The notes: generated from the letters alone by a model not told the origin. A stretch of 64,000 bases of DNA from Streptomyces sp. Act143 (GCF_003143935.1 NZ_QFRX01000001.1:3244637-3308636), one strand, 5' to 3'. Positions 33,483 through 42,327 are shown, numbered from the stretch's first letter. Numbers and translations are program-made.

Positions 33483-34418
33483 TCAGCGCGGAATCACCCA
33501 GCCCGGGGTCCAGGTCCCGGCGGCGTCGTGGCCGGTCGTCGTGGCGGCGAGGTGGGTGCGGAGGGTGGCCAGCGCTGGGTGGGGGTTGTCGCGGTGCCAG
33601 AGCAGCGAGTGCGGGTAGACGGGTGTCGGGTCGGTCACCGGGATGCGGCGCAGACCGTGGTCGGCGGGCCAGATGAGGCGGGTGTGCTCGCCCATGAAGG
33701 TGGCCAGGGCCGGGGTGTCGGCGATGGTGTCGAGGAGCGCGTCGGAGCCGAAGTTGGGGCCGGTCACCTCGATGGTGAGGCCGAACTCGGCGACGAGGTC
33801 GTCGTAGTAGGCGCCCCACTCGGTTCCGGGGGCGATGCCGGGCATCCAGATCCGGTGCCCGGTGAGCTGGGCGACGGTCACCGACCGGGCGCCCGCCAGT
33901 GCGTGGGCGGGGCCGGTGAGGAGCTGGAGCGGCTCGTCGAGCACCCGGACGGAGGCGATGTCCTCGGGAAGAGGCCGGCCGGGCGCGGCGACGGCACGGA
34001 AGGACGCGTCGATCGCACCGGAGCGAAGGGCGGTGACGGCGGTCTCGATGTCGAACAGCATCATCACGTCGAGGTCGATCTCGGGGTGCGCGCGGTGGAA
34101 GCCGCGCATCAGGCTGGACTGCGCGCTGCGCGAGGCGATCACGTCGACGCGCAGCGGACGCCGGCCGGGGCGCACGGACGCGGACGCCCGCTCGGCGACG
34201 CGCAGCAGTTCGCGTGCGTGGGGCAAGAACGCCTGACCGTCGATGGTGAGCTCGGCGCCGCGCGGGGCACGGGTGAACAGCCGCACACCGAGGGCGCGTT
34301 CCAGCGCGGCGATGCGTTTGGAGACGGCCTGCTGGGTGATCGACAGGTCGGCGGCGGCCTTCTGGAACTGACCCGCATCAGCGACGGCGACGAAGGTGCG
34401 CACTGCTTCGAGATCCAC
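33483..34418 (-). CDS. LysR-family transcriptional regulator
   Basis: A 311-aa LysR regulator. The N-terminal HTH is clear (LEAVRTFVAVADAGQFQKAA; TQQAVSKRIAALERALGVRLF). The co-inducer domain starts at LRVDVIASRSAQSSLMRGF. GTG 34418 with AAGGTGGG upstream is preferred over the longer frame to 34508, because the family starts right at VDLEAVRTF. It is divergent from the MFS gene at 34558 across 140 bp containing an AT-rich TTAGTGAACAACTGATTGTTG stretch that likely holds the shared operator. Probably controls the exporter. Confidence 0.92.
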   Translation of the reverse strand: MDLEAVRTFVAVADAGQFQKAAADLSITQQAVSKRIAALERALGVRLFTRAPRGAELTIDGQAFLPHARELLRVAERASASVRPGRRPLRVDVIASRSAQSSLMRGFHRAHPEIDLDVMMLFDIETAVTALRSGAIDASFRAVAAPGRPLPEDIASVRVLDEPLQLLTGPAHALAGARSVTVAQLTGHRIWMPGIAPGTEWGAYYDDLVAEFGLTIEVTGPNFGSDALLDTIADTPALATFMGEHTRLIWPADHGLRRIPVTDPTPVYPHSLLWHRDNPHPALATLRTHLAATTTGHDAAGTWTPGWVIPR

Positions 34419-34557
34419 GCCGACCCACCTTAGTGAACAACTGATTGTTGTGGATCGTAGGCAGGTCAGTTGTTTGACCTGCTGCTGTCCTGCCCGCTTG
34501 TCTCTCATCGGTCAACGTCGGTTTGTTCGGGTGGGGACCAAGGGGAGTGCGCTGAGC

Positions 34558-35802
34558 ATGGTGGGCAGGAGACGGCTGGGCCGGCAGTTCGGCTGGCTGT
34601 GGGCGTCGTATGCGGTGAGCGCATACGGGTCCGGGCTGGGGTTCGGGGCGTTGCCGCTGATCGCCGTGCTGGTGCTGCATGCCGGACCCGCCGAGGTGTC
34701 CGCGCTGTCCGCGATGGGACCTGCGGTGGGTGCGCTGATCGCGGTGCCGCTCGCGCCGTGGGTGGAGTTCCGGCGCAAGCGCCCGGTCATGATCATGATG
34801 GATCTGACCCGGTTCGCGGCCATGGCGACAATCCCCGTCGCCTACGCCTTCGCATGGCTCGGTTTCGTCCAACTGCTCGTGGTCTCGGCCGTGGTCGCCG
34901 CAGCCAAGATCGCCTTCAACGCGGCCGGCGGCGCCTACCTCAAGGCCCTCGTCCGGCCGGATGACCTGCTCGTCGCCAACGCGCGGTTCGAGTCCACGAA
35001 CTGGAGCTCCATCGCGGTGGGGCCACCGCTCGGCGGGGCGGCGATCGGCCTGCTCGGGCCGGTCACGACCGTGGTGGCCGACGCGCTCAGCTACCTGCTC
35101 TCCGCGCTCGGCATCACCGCGATCCGCGGCCAGGAAGAAGCACCGCGAACCACCGGCAAGAACCCGGTCCGGGCAGGCGCGCTGCTCGACGGCTGGCGAC
35201 ACATCATGGGCCACCCCGGTCTGCGGCCGCTCTACCTCAACCAGCTGCTGGTCGCCGGTCTGATCATGGCCACCGAGCCGCTGCTGGCCGTGCTCCTGCT
35301 GCGCCGGCTCGGGTTCCCGCCCTGGCAGTACGCCCTCGCCTTCGCCGCTCCCTGCCTCGGCGGACTCGTCGGCTCCCGGCTGGCCCGCCGTGTCGTGGCC
35401 CGCTTCGGCCGGCACCGGGTCTTCCGGACCGTCGGCACCCTGCGCGCCATCTGGCTGATCGGCCTGGCCTTCGTCCGTCCCGGGGTCGTCGGCCTCGTCA
35501 CGGTGATCGCCGTCGAGCTGGCCATCATCATCAACATGAGTCTGTACGGCCCGGTGCTCGCCACCTACCGGCTCGACCACACCCCCCAGCATCTCGTCGC
35601 CCGCACCCTGTCGGCCTGGTCGATCGGCCAGCAGGCGTCCATCGCCGTCCTCACCGCGCTCGCCGGGCTGTTCGCCGACGTCACCAGCCCACGCACCGCG
35701 CTCACGGTCGCGGGACTGCTCATCCTGACCAGCCCGCTCCTGCTTCCCCGACAGGACCGGACGGCGCAGCACGAGCCGGAACTGTCCCGCAGCCACTCAT
35801 GA
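34558..35802 (+). CDS. MFS transporter (probable drug exporter)
   Basis: A 414-aa integral membrane protein with about 12 hydrophobic segments. It resembles the Enterobactin/macrolide-efflux-like MFS branch (FGWLWASYAVSAYGSGLGFGALPLIAVLVLH opening; loop PWVEFRRKRPVMIMMDLTR between TM2 and TM3; NARFESTNWSSIAVGPPLGG in the middle). ATG 34558 has AGGGGAG upstream. It is divergent from the LysR gene, the common regulator-exporter arrangement. Substrate unknown. Confidence 0.88.
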   Translation: MVGRRRLGRQFGWLWASYAVSAYGSGLGFGALPLIAVLVLHAGPAEVSALSAMGPAVGALIAVPLAPWVEFRRKRPVMIMMDLTRFAAMATIPVAYAFAWLGFVQLLVVSAVVAAAKIAFNAAGGAYLKALVRPDDLLVANARFESTNWSSIAVGPPLGGAAIGLLGPVTTVVADALSYLLSALGITAIRGQEEAPRTTGKNPVRAGALLDGWRHIMGHPGLRPLYLNQLLVAGLIMATEPLLAVLLLRRLGFPPWQYALAFAAPCLGGLVGSRLARRVVARFGRHRVFRTVGTLRAIWLIGLAFVRPGVVGLVTVIAVELAIIINMSLYGPVLATYRLDHTPQHLVARTLSAWSIGQQASIAVLTALAGLFADVTSPRTALTVAGLLILTSPLLLPRQDRTAQHEPELSRSHS

Positions 35803-36002
35803 GGCACCACAGCGCGCCACCCGCCGGCCGCGGCCGGTCCGCCGGTGCGCGTCCGCGGAAACGCCACGTCGCTTTCTGCTCCCCAGACGGCCAATTCGTT
35901 GCGAGAGATCGACATATCTGCAGTTCGAGATAATGAAATCGTTGCAACCAGCTATAGTTGAAAAACACGCGCACCGCCACCACGGACCGCCGAGGAGACC
36001 CC

Positions 36003-36758
36003 GTGCCAGGAGGCAGACTCACCCAGCAGGAACGCCAGCAGATCGCGCTGGGACTGGCCGACAGCCTCGCCTACGCCGAGATCGCCCGTCGCATCGACCG
36101 CCCGACCTCCACCGTCACACGTGAGGTGATGCGCAACGGCGGCCCCACCGGCTACCGCGCCGACCTGGCCCAACGTGCCACCGAGCGGCGCGCGCACCGG
36201 CGTCGTGCCACGCCCGCGCGCGGCGCGCAGGCCACCCCGCAGCGCGGCGGACGCGACGCGGAGGCCGTGGCCGAGTACGAGGAGACGTTCACCACCGTCC
36301 TCATGGGCTCGGGCCTGCCCAAGATGACGGCCCGGGTGCTGACGTGTCTGTTCACCACCGACGCGGGCAGCCTCACCGCGTCCCAGCTCGCCCAGCGCCT
36401 CCAGGTCAGCCCGGCGTCCATCTCCAAGGCGATCGCGTTCCTGGAGAGCCAGAGCCTGGTCCGCCGCGAACGCGACGAACGCCGCCGCGACCGTTACATC
36501 GTCGACGACGAGCTCTTCTACCAGGCGACCATCGCCAGTGCCCGCGCCAACGACCAGCTCGTCGCGACCGCCCGCCAAGGGGTCGCCGTCCTCGGCCCCG
36601 ACACCCCTGCCGCGGCCCGCCTCGAGAACATCGCGCGCTTCCTGGACTTCATCAGCGAGAGCATCCTGCGCGCGGCCGAGCAGGCCCGTGAAGTCCTGCA
36701 CACCGCACCGGAGACAGCCTCGGACGACGCCGCCGAGCCGGAGCAGGGCGAGGGATAG
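36003..36758 (+). CDS. MarR/GbsR-type regulator with an extra N-terminal HTH
   Basis: A 251-aa protein with two DNA-binding-like parts. Residues ~4-45 (RLTQQERQQIALGLADSLAYAEIARRIDRPTSTVTREV) look like the HTH_38 domain of IS30-type transposases. Residues ~95-180 form a winged helix of the MarR/GbsR type (SGLPKMTARVLTCLFTTDAGSLTASQLAQRLQVSPASISKAIAFLES). GTG 36003 is preferred over TTG 35958 because GAGGAGA is 4-5 nt upstream. The promoter region holds GTTGCAAC (35941-35948) and an AT-rich element. Such proteins usually control a nearby exporter, here perhaps the MFS gene. Confidence 0.8.
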   Translation: MPGGRLTQQERQQIALGLADSLAYAEIARRIDRPTSTVTREVMRNGGPTGYRADLAQRATERRAHRRRATPARGAQATPQRGGRDAEAVAEYEETFTTVLMGSGLPKMTARVLTCLFTTDAGSLTASQLAQRLQVSPASISKAIAFLESQSLVRRERDERRRDRYIVDDELFYQATIASARANDQLVATARQGVAVLGPDTPAAARLENIARFLDFISESILRAAEQAREVLHTAPETASDDAAEPEQGEG

Positions 36759-36781
36759 TCAAGCGCCTCAGTGCCCCGCCG

Positions 36782-37171
36782 TCACGGCTGCAGCTGTGCC
36801 ACGTCCGACGACAGCGGGCCGCCCTCGGAGCGCTCGGTCTTGCGGCCCTTGCTGCCCGGCGCGAGGGTGCGCGGGTCTATGGCCTCGGCCGGCGCGCCCG
36901 TCGTGTACAGGCCTTCGGGGTCGGTGTCCCGGTCGTGCGGCAGCAGCCAGAAGACCCGGCGGCGGAACGTGCCCGAGGAGCGGGAGGGCTTGGCGCGGGT
37001 GCCGAGCACCGCGTAGCCGACCATGCGGCCGTCGCGGTGGTAGGCCGGCTTGCCTCGGCGCGTCGGCAGCCGGTCCAGGCTCTGGCGTACGTAGTCGAGC
37101 GTGCTGATGTCTTCGAGCCAGACCAGATCGTCCTCGTGGACGAGCTCGTCCTCGGCGATGAGGGCGCTCAT
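36782..37171 (-). CDS. DUF6009-like protein (first replication module)
   Basis: A 129-aa acidic-to-basic protein of unknown function (LIAEDELVHEDDLVWLEDI; RRRVFWLLPHDRDTDPEGLY; AIDPRTLAPGSKGRKTER). Its start overlaps the D5-helicase stop by 4 bp (ATGA). A paralogue lies at 61091-61471 next to the same pair of genes, so it belongs to the replication module. The fold is not recognised; conserved Trp, Tyr and His-Asp-Arg-Asp clusters suggest a compact domain. Confidence 0.75.
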   Translation of the reverse strand: MSALIAEDELVHEDDLVWLEDISTLDYVRQSLDRLPTRRGKPAYHRDGRMVGYAVLGTRAKPSRSSGTFRRRVFWLLPHDRDTDPEGLYTTGAPAEAIDPRTLAPGSKGRKTERSEGGPLSSDVAQLQP

Positions 37172-38673
37172 GCTGTCTCCTCGTCGGCGACAAGTCCGAT
37201 GCCCGGGTAGTACTTACGCTGGTTGGACAGAATCATCTCCTTGGGTGATTCCAGTCCCACCACCTCACGGACCCGCGCCGCGAAGGCCCGGGATGAGAGT
37301 GCCGGGGCGCCCTCATTGTGACACCAGCTCTTATATACCGCGTAGAGCTGTGCCTGTTCGGCCCTCAACTCCGGGGCAAGTCGGCAGGATTCCGACAGGA
37401 AGCGTCCGGTGTGGTCCTCGGTCTCCGCGTACGCCGTGGTGGCGATCCGGACCCGCTCGGGCCCGTTGAGGTCCTTCTGGCCGCCCAGGTAGCGACGGGC
37501 GCCCAGGATCAGCCAGTTGAGGATGCCGGGGCCTTCCTCGGTGACGAGGATGTCCGCGAGGTTGTCGACCTTGCGGTCGTCCGGGACGACCCGCTCGAAC
37601 GGGATCAGCCGCATGCGGCGCCAGAACGCGAAGCCGCCGGTGCCCACTTCGGGCCGGTGGTTGCCCAGCAGCCAGAGTTTGTGGGTGGGCTGGAAGCTGA
37701 AGAAGTCCTGGCGCATCCGCCGGGCCTTGATCCGGTCGCCGCCGGTCAGCAGCTTGACCCGGGCCTCGTCGAAGCGGTCCCCCGGCTTGACCTCGCTGCA
37801 CACGATGACGCGTCGGCCGTGCAGTTCGGCCAGGTCGGTGGGGTGCCCCTCGTAGGGGCGGGCCATCAGGAAGCCGGGCGGGGCGGCGTCGGCGTAGTCA
37901 CCCACGAGCTTGATCAGCACGTCCAGCAGCACCGACTTGCCGTTCTTGCCGGAACCGAACAGGAACGGCATGACCTGCCCGCCGACGTCGCCGGTGATGG
38001 AGTAGCCCAGCAGCAGATGCAGGAAGTCGATCATCTCCGCGCCGTCGGGGCCGTCGCCGAAGGTGTCGGTGAGGAAGCGGTCCCAGCGCGGGGTGGGCAT
38101 CGCCTGGGGCGCCGCGGTGGTGGAGCGGGAGTGGAAGTCCTTGTCGGGGTCGGGGGTGCGGATCAGCCCGGTGCGCAGGTCGACGACGCCGGCCGGGGTG
38201 CACAGCGCGTACGGGTCGGCGTCCAGGCGGGCCGCGTTGAGGACCATGCCGGGGGCGGACTTGGCCTGGGCGAGCATCGCGTTCATGCCGCTGGTGCTCA
38301 GGGCGCGGCGCCGGTGCTGCTGCAGCGCCAGGGAGGTGTACACGCCGCGCGGGTCGTTGCTGGCGAGGGACTCGGCGAGGTCGCCGGCCGCCCACATCAC
38401 GGTGTCGTCCTCGTCCATCTGCCAGCGGGTGCTGTCCCAGCGGAACCAGCCGAGCCCGGGGACGTGCCGGTAGTCGTTGGAGTACAGCCTGACGAACAGT
38501 TTGGCGTTGCCCCGGTCGCTGAGGGTGTCGGGCAGCAGCCCGTCGGCGGTGGCCTCCGTCTGCACGGGGTCGGCCTCCTCCGGGCGGGGAGCCGGCTCGG
38601 GCGGGGGCTGGGCGAGGATCTGTGCGGCGACGGCCTGGGCGTCGAAGAGGGTGTCCTCCTGGCGGGACGTCAT
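37168..38673 (-). CDS. D5-type superfamily 3 helicase/primase C-terminal protein (first module)
   Basis: A 501-aa phage/plasmid primase of the D5 family. Residues ~45-230 form the D5_N region (LSDRGNAKLFVRLYSND; FRWDSTRW; DPYALCTPAGVVDLRTG). The SF3 helicase follows with Walker A GSGKNGKS (~240-247), Walker B-like RRVIVCSEVKPGD, and sensor region LWLLGNHRPEV with the TGGFAFWRRMRLIPFE arginine stretch. Such proteins unwind the replication origin of plasmids and phages. Start ATG 38673 overlaps the primase stop; the 3' end overlaps the DUF6009-like gene. Confidence 0.92.
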   Translation of the reverse strand: MTSRQEDTLFDAQAVAAQILAQPPPEPAPRPEEADPVQTEATADGLLPDTLSDRGNAKLFVRLYSNDYRHVPGLGWFRWDSTRWQMDEDDTVMWAAGDLAESLASNDPRGVYTSLALQQHRRRALSTSGMNAMLAQAKSAPGMVLNAARLDADPYALCTPAGVVDLRTGLIRTPDPDKDFHSRSTTAAPQAMPTPRWDRFLTDTFGDGPDGAEMIDFLHLLLGYSITGDVGGQVMPFLFGSGKNGKSVLLDVLIKLVGDYADAAPPGFLMARPYEGHPTDLAELHGRRVIVCSEVKPGDRFDEARVKLLTGGDRIKARRMRQDFFSFQPTHKLWLLGNHRPEVGTGGFAFWRRMRLIPFERVVPDDRKVDNLADILVTEEGPGILNWLILGARRYLGGQKDLNGPERVRIATTAYAETEDHTGRFLSESCRLAPELRAEQAQLYAVYKSWCHNEGAPALSSRAFAARVREVVGLESPKEMILSNQRKYYPGIGLVADEETA

Positions 38674-39767
38674 GCGCGACCTCCCGGCAGCAGCGGGCGG
38701 GTGCGGCCGGCGTCGAGCCCGCTGCGGATGATGGCCGTGTAGCGCCGCTCCTGGCCCGGCCTGGCGTGTTCGGCGGCTTCTTTGAGGACGTGCTCGGCCT
38801 CGGCCTCGGCGAGCTGCCCACCGGCCACCAGGCCGCCCGCGGTGAAGGCGGCCCGGTTCAGCTTCTCCGAGAAGGCGGCTCCTTCGGCCATGGCGGCGCA
38901 GGCGGCCACCTCCGCGAGCAGTGCGGCCAGGACGCGCCCTGCGGCTCCCTGGCCGCCTCCGGCGGCGAGGACGGCCTGCCGGGCCCGTGGGGGCACCGGA
39001 CGGGGCGCGGGGACGTACGGGGGCGGCAGGTGGCCGGTGCGCTCCAGTTCGCGGGCGAGCCAGTCGGGAAGCGGTGCGGGTTCCCGGGCGGGGCCGACGG
39101 GTTCGTAGATCCCGGCGTCGGTGACGGTGCCGGGGGCGACGATGTACCCGCCGTGCGCCCGTACGTCGACCTGCCAGGCCAGCGCGCGGCCGCCGGAGCC
39201 GGTGGAGCACTGCCAGCGGTGCCCGCCGTGGGCCCGGTACCAGACGTGCAGGCCGCCGGAGGGGGTCCTGACGCGCAGGGTGGTCTCGTCGTCGGCGGGG
39301 CTGGGAAAGCCGCGCAGGGCGGCCAGCACACCGATCGTGTGGAAGCCGTTGGCCAGTCCGGTCAGGTCGATGCTGTCGGAGATCGCGATGCCCGGCAGCA
39401 GACGGTCCCGGTGCGGCAGTTGGCGTTCGTGCGCGTCGATGTCGACGACGAGCAGTCCCGCGGGGCCGCAGGAGATGCCCACGCCGAAGCCCGGGTTGGC
39501 GCCCCACCACTTGTCGATGCGGGCGAAGTCCAGGGTGGCGGCGTGGAATCCGTGGCACCAGCGGCCCGCGGCCGGGCAGCCGCAGCCCTTGTGGTGATGG
39601 CCGGGCCGACGGCAGTCCTCGCAGTTGCCCGCGGGGGTCTTGCGCCCCGGGGCCAGGGGATGGACGGGCCATCCCCGGCTGGCACACCACCGAGCCGTCA
39701 CCAGCGGGCCCGCGGACGGTGCGGACGCCGATGAGTAGCTACGCCAGTTGTGCAGCTCAGAGGCCAT
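38670..39767 (-). CDS. Bifunctional DNA primase/polymerase (Prim-Pol, first module)
   Basis: A 365-aa archaeo-eukaryotic-type primase-polymerase. A Cys/His cluster at ~49-64 (CEDCRRPGHHHKGCGC) resembles a zinc knuckle. Metal-binding aspartates are in VVDIDAH (~107-113), and the SGGLHVWY motif (~171-178) is the sGGxHxW box of the family. It probably primes and extends DNA from the adjacent iteron region. ATG 39767 is chosen; GTG 39773 would add two residues. First gene of the overlapping Prim-Pol/D5/DUF6009 operon. Confidence 0.9.
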   Translation of the reverse strand: MASELHNWRSYSSASAPSAGPLVTARWCASRGWPVHPLAPGRKTPAGNCEDCRRPGHHHKGCGCPAAGRWCHGFHAATLDFARIDKWWGANPGFGVGISCGPAGLLVVDIDAHERQLPHRDRLLPGIAISDSIDLTGLANGFHTIGVLAALRGFPSPADDETTLRVRTPSGGLHVWYRAHGGHRWQCSTGSGGRALAWQVDVRAHGGYIVAPGTVTDAGIYEPVGPAREPAPLPDWLARELERTGHLPPPYVPAPRPVPPRARQAVLAAGGGQGAAGRVLAALLAEVAACAAMAEGAAFSEKLNRAAFTAGGLVAGGQLAEAEAEHVLKEAAEHARPGQERRYTAIIRSGLDAGRTRPLLPGGRA

Positions 39768-39773
39768 GCGCAC

Positions 39774-40440
39774 CCCCCACCAGCGACCGAAGCGACTGAG
39801 CGACCGGAACAGCCTAGCGAAGCAAGTGGGAAACGAGCGTCCCCTGTGGAAAACAGAGTTTCGATTTCCTTCGAGGGCTCAGCTACTCAACGAAAGCGAC
39901 CCAGCGACTGAACGGGTTTCGGTAGCTGTTCAGTCGCTCGAAGAAAACCGCAGGTCAGAGAGGGTAGAGAGACCAAAACAGCGACTGAAGCGACTCAGCG
40001 ACTGAATATATGACGCGCACACGCGCACACGCACGCACGCGCCAATGTCTTCATATACCCGGGCCTTGAGTCGCTTCAGTCGCTGTTTCCCTGACCGAAC
40101 CGCCTCTGACCTGCAACTTCTTCACAGCGACTGAACAGCTACCGAACCGGCTTCGGTAGCTGGACTTCAGTCGCTGGTCGCTCATCGGCGGCTCTTCGGG
40201 CCGATCGGAGGGCAGCGACCGAAGCCGACCCCGCCCACGGGCCAGCGACTGAAGCGACCGAAGCGACTCAAGCGACTCTGCAGCCGACCTGAAGCCGGGC
40301 CGGGCCGGCCCAGGCCGGGCCGTCCGAAAAGCACTGGTGCGCGCACCGACTCCCGCGCACAACTTCGAAATTCAATCGCTTCAGTCGCTGTTCCCCGCCG
40401 AAACCTCCCTGACCTGGGCCTTCTTGACAGCGACCGAGAA
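39774..40440. repeat. Iteron-like repeat array (candidate replication origin)
   Basis: At least 18 copies of GCGACYGA-type octamers in both orientations (consensus AGCGACTGA / TCAGTCGCT), often in direct pairs spaced 9 bp (AGCGACTGAAGCGACT). Examples start near 39783, 39792, 39904, 39981, 39998, 40128, 40215, 40245 and 40254 on the plus strand and near 39930, 40077, 40168 and 40381 on the minus. They are confined to the gap between the Prim-Pol gene and the divergent Tpg-like gene. An alternating GCGCACAC tract (40014-40042) lies in the middle. This resembles an iteron-type plasmid origin, but no function has been shown. Confidence 0.75.
39918..40146. repeat. Large imperfect inverted repeat within the iteron region
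   Basis: The left arm, 39918-40012 (begins TTCGGTAGCTGTTCAGTCGCT, holds GCAGGTCAGAG and CAGCGACTGAAGCGACTCA), is the imperfect reverse complement of the right arm, 40051-40146 (ends AGCGACTGAACAGCTACCGAA). The spacer is under 40 bp. A third, direct, partial copy of the right arm lies at 40371-40437. A 10-bp hairpin AGCTACCGAA/TTCGGTAGCT follows at 40138-40162. Confidence 0.8.
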
Positions 40441-40577
40441 CGCAGGCGAGCGACCCAAGCCCCACTCCCCCGGAACCGGGCCACGCGGCAACACCGTTAC
40501 CCCGTACGGCGAACTTCTCCCCCTCCTGGCCCATACTGATCTCCTGCGGGACACCCGGGGCGAGCGAGGAGAGGAAA

Positions 40578-41150
40578 ATGCCGGAGCGCACTCATGAGTT
40601 CGGCATGTACGGCGCCCGTGGCATCAAGGGCCACGAGGCCGTCGCCCGTCGCCTGGACGCCCTCGCCGGGTACATCGCCACCCCTGTCACCGCCCGCCGT
40701 GGTCTGCTGGCCCGCCTGCACTACCTCACCCGCACCGACCACGCCCGGGCCGCCGCGCGCGCCGCGGGACTGACGGTCACCGACCGCACGCTGAAGGCGT
40801 GGCTGGACGGCAGGCGCAGCCCCTCCAAGAAGAACCTGGACCGCATCGAGCAGGCCTACCGCACCGTCCGCCGCCACAACACCGCCCGCTACCTCCTGGC
40901 CCGCCTCAACCGCGAGGGCCGCGGCACCCGCGTCGAGATCCATCCCCTCAACCAGTCCCAGGTCCCCCGCCCCCGCCAGCGCATGGTGGAGTACCGCACC
41001 CTCAACGTCCGCCACTGGGACCGCATCGTCGAGGCCTGGGCCGCCGACAACCTCCAGGCCCTCGACGACGCCTGGGTCGACCAGATCGTGGACCTGGGCT
41101 CGCAGTGGGGGCAGTACGAGTACGTCACCAACATCGGGTTCGCGGCCTGA
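40578..41150 (+). CDS. HTH protein, possibly related to Streptomyces terminal protein Tpg
   Basis: A 190-aa basic protein divergent from the primase operon. A helix-turn-helix-like segment is seen at ~50-85 (AAARAAGLTVTDRTLKAWL; RRSPSKKNLDRIEQAYRTV). The layout, length (~185 aa) and the style of the C-terminus (acidic, WDRIVEAWAADNLQALDD, ending hydrophobic) recall Tpg proteins that cap Streptomyces linear replicon ends, but I rely on memory and similarity is weak. Alternative: an iteron-binding initiator or regulator of the module. A strong GAGGAGAGGAAA precedes ATG 40578. Confidence 0.6.
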   Translation: MPERTHEFGMYGARGIKGHEAVARRLDALAGYIATPVTARRGLLARLHYLTRTDHARAAARAAGLTVTDRTLKAWLDGRRSPSKKNLDRIEQAYRTVRRHNTARYLLARLNREGRGTRVEIHPLNQSQVPRPRQRMVEYRTLNVRHWDRIVEAWAADNLQALDDAWVDQIVDLGSQWGQYEYVTNIGFAA

Positions 41151-41256
41151 GCCTCCGCATGAGGTGGTCGGTGTGCCACCGGGCCCAGTTCCCGGTCCTC
41201 TTCCCCGTGCACCCTGCGCCGGACGGCCTGTCAGAGGCGGGCGGCGCGACCGCTTC

Positions 41257-42231
41257 TCAGGCGGTGTCTGCGGGGGCCAACGGCACGGTCGCGGTGACCG
41301 TGGTCCCGGTGCCGGGAATGTGCCGCGCCGTCAGGGTGCCGTCGAGGGCTGCCACCCGCTCGGTCAAGGCGGCCAGGTCCGCGCCCGTCGCGGGTTCCGT
41401 TCCGTCGTCCGCCACGGTGACCACCAGAGCGGGCCCCTCAGAGTCCATGTGGACGTGGTCGGCGGTGACGTGGACGTGGTCGGCGGCACCGCCGACCACG
41501 GCCCGCTCCATGGCCTCCGCGACGAAAAGGTAGGCGTGGGTCTCGACCAGCTGAGGCAGCCGCTCGGACAGGGTGCCGGAGACGGTCAGCCGTCCGGGCC
41601 GGCGCCGGGCGAGGGCGGCGAGCGCCACGGGCAGTCCTCCGGCGCGCAGGGCGCCGGGGCACAGGGCGTCGGTGACCTCCCGGACCGTGGCGAGCGCCTC
41701 CTCGGTGTCACGGACCGCGTCGCTGAGCAGTGCGACCGCCTGTGCCGGGGCCGCGGTCAGCTCCTCGCGGGCCATGCTCAGCCCGAGCAGCGTCCTGACC
41801 ATCCGTTCCTGCACCTCGTGCTGGAGGATCCTGGCGTGACGGCGTTCCCGCTCGGCCTGCCGGTGCGCGAGGCGCCGGTACGGCGGGCCCGTCTCCCCGG
41901 GGCCACGGTTGCCGAGGAACGGCTCGGCGCCGAGTGGACGGAAGACGTACAGGACCGCGTCGCCGCGCGCTCCGGGCAGCGGCAGCCGGGTCCACTCGAC
42001 CGGCAGGAGCGAGCCGTCGCTCCGGGTGAGTGTGCCCTCGCCACGACCGTCGAGGTCCGCAGCCGGGAACGGGCGGCCGTCGAGCCCCAGCAGCTCGGAG
42101 GGGGCGCCGTAGCCCATCACTTCCGCAGCCGCCGGGTTGGCGTAGCGTACGAGCTGGGCGGCGTCCACGGCCCAGACGGGCTGCCGTATGACGTCGAAGA
42201 CGCATCCCCAATCGCCGGCGATCGACGTCAT
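41257..42231 (-). CDS. PAS-domain sensor histidine kinase (NarL-partner type)
   Basis: A 324-aa cytosolic kinase without membrane segments. Residues ~5-110 form a PAS domain (VFDVIRQPVWAVDAAQLVRYANPAAAEVMGY). A helical dimerisation region follows with the candidate phosphoacceptor ARILQHEVQERMVRTLLG (H near 150). A shortened HATPase domain (VTVADDGTEPATGADLAAL; GTGTTVTATVPL) ends the protein. The usual H-D/E pair of HisKA_3 is altered to H-E, and the N-box is weak. ATG 42231 is chosen since GGGGGGAAGGAACC lies upstream. No response regulator is adjacent; the nearest is at 52985. Confidence 0.75.
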   Translation of the reverse strand: MTSIAGDWGCVFDVIRQPVWAVDAAQLVRYANPAAAEVMGYGAPSELLGLDGRPFPAADLDGRGEGTLTRSDGSLLPVEWTRLPLPGARGDAVLYVFRPLGAEPFLGNRGPGETGPPYRRLAHRQAERERRHARILQHEVQERMVRTLLGLSMAREELTAAPAQAVALLSDAVRDTEEALATVREVTDALCPGALRAGGLPVALAALARRRPGRLTVSGTLSERLPQLVETHAYLFVAEAMERAVVGGAADHVHVTADHVHMDSEGPALVVTVADDGTEPATGADLAALTERVAALDGTLTARHIPGTGTTVTATVPLAPADTA

Positions 42232-42327
42232 CGCGCAGGTTCCTTCCCCCCGGGCCCGGCGGCTCGCCCACCGCGCCCCACCACTGGCCTGACTCTCACA
42301 TCCGGTCCAGGGGCACGCATCAGTCAT

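Noticed and set aside
33420..33490. Extra gene in the GGGGGCG-rich tract near the LysR stop
   Set aside because: Frames here are pure repeat translations with no RBS; the tract is a GC-rich duplication.
40014..40042. CRISPR-like array suggested by regular repeats in 39.8-40.4 kb
   Set aside because: Units are 8-10 bp, occur in both orientations and have no unique spacers of uniform size; no cas genes are near. Iterons explain it better.
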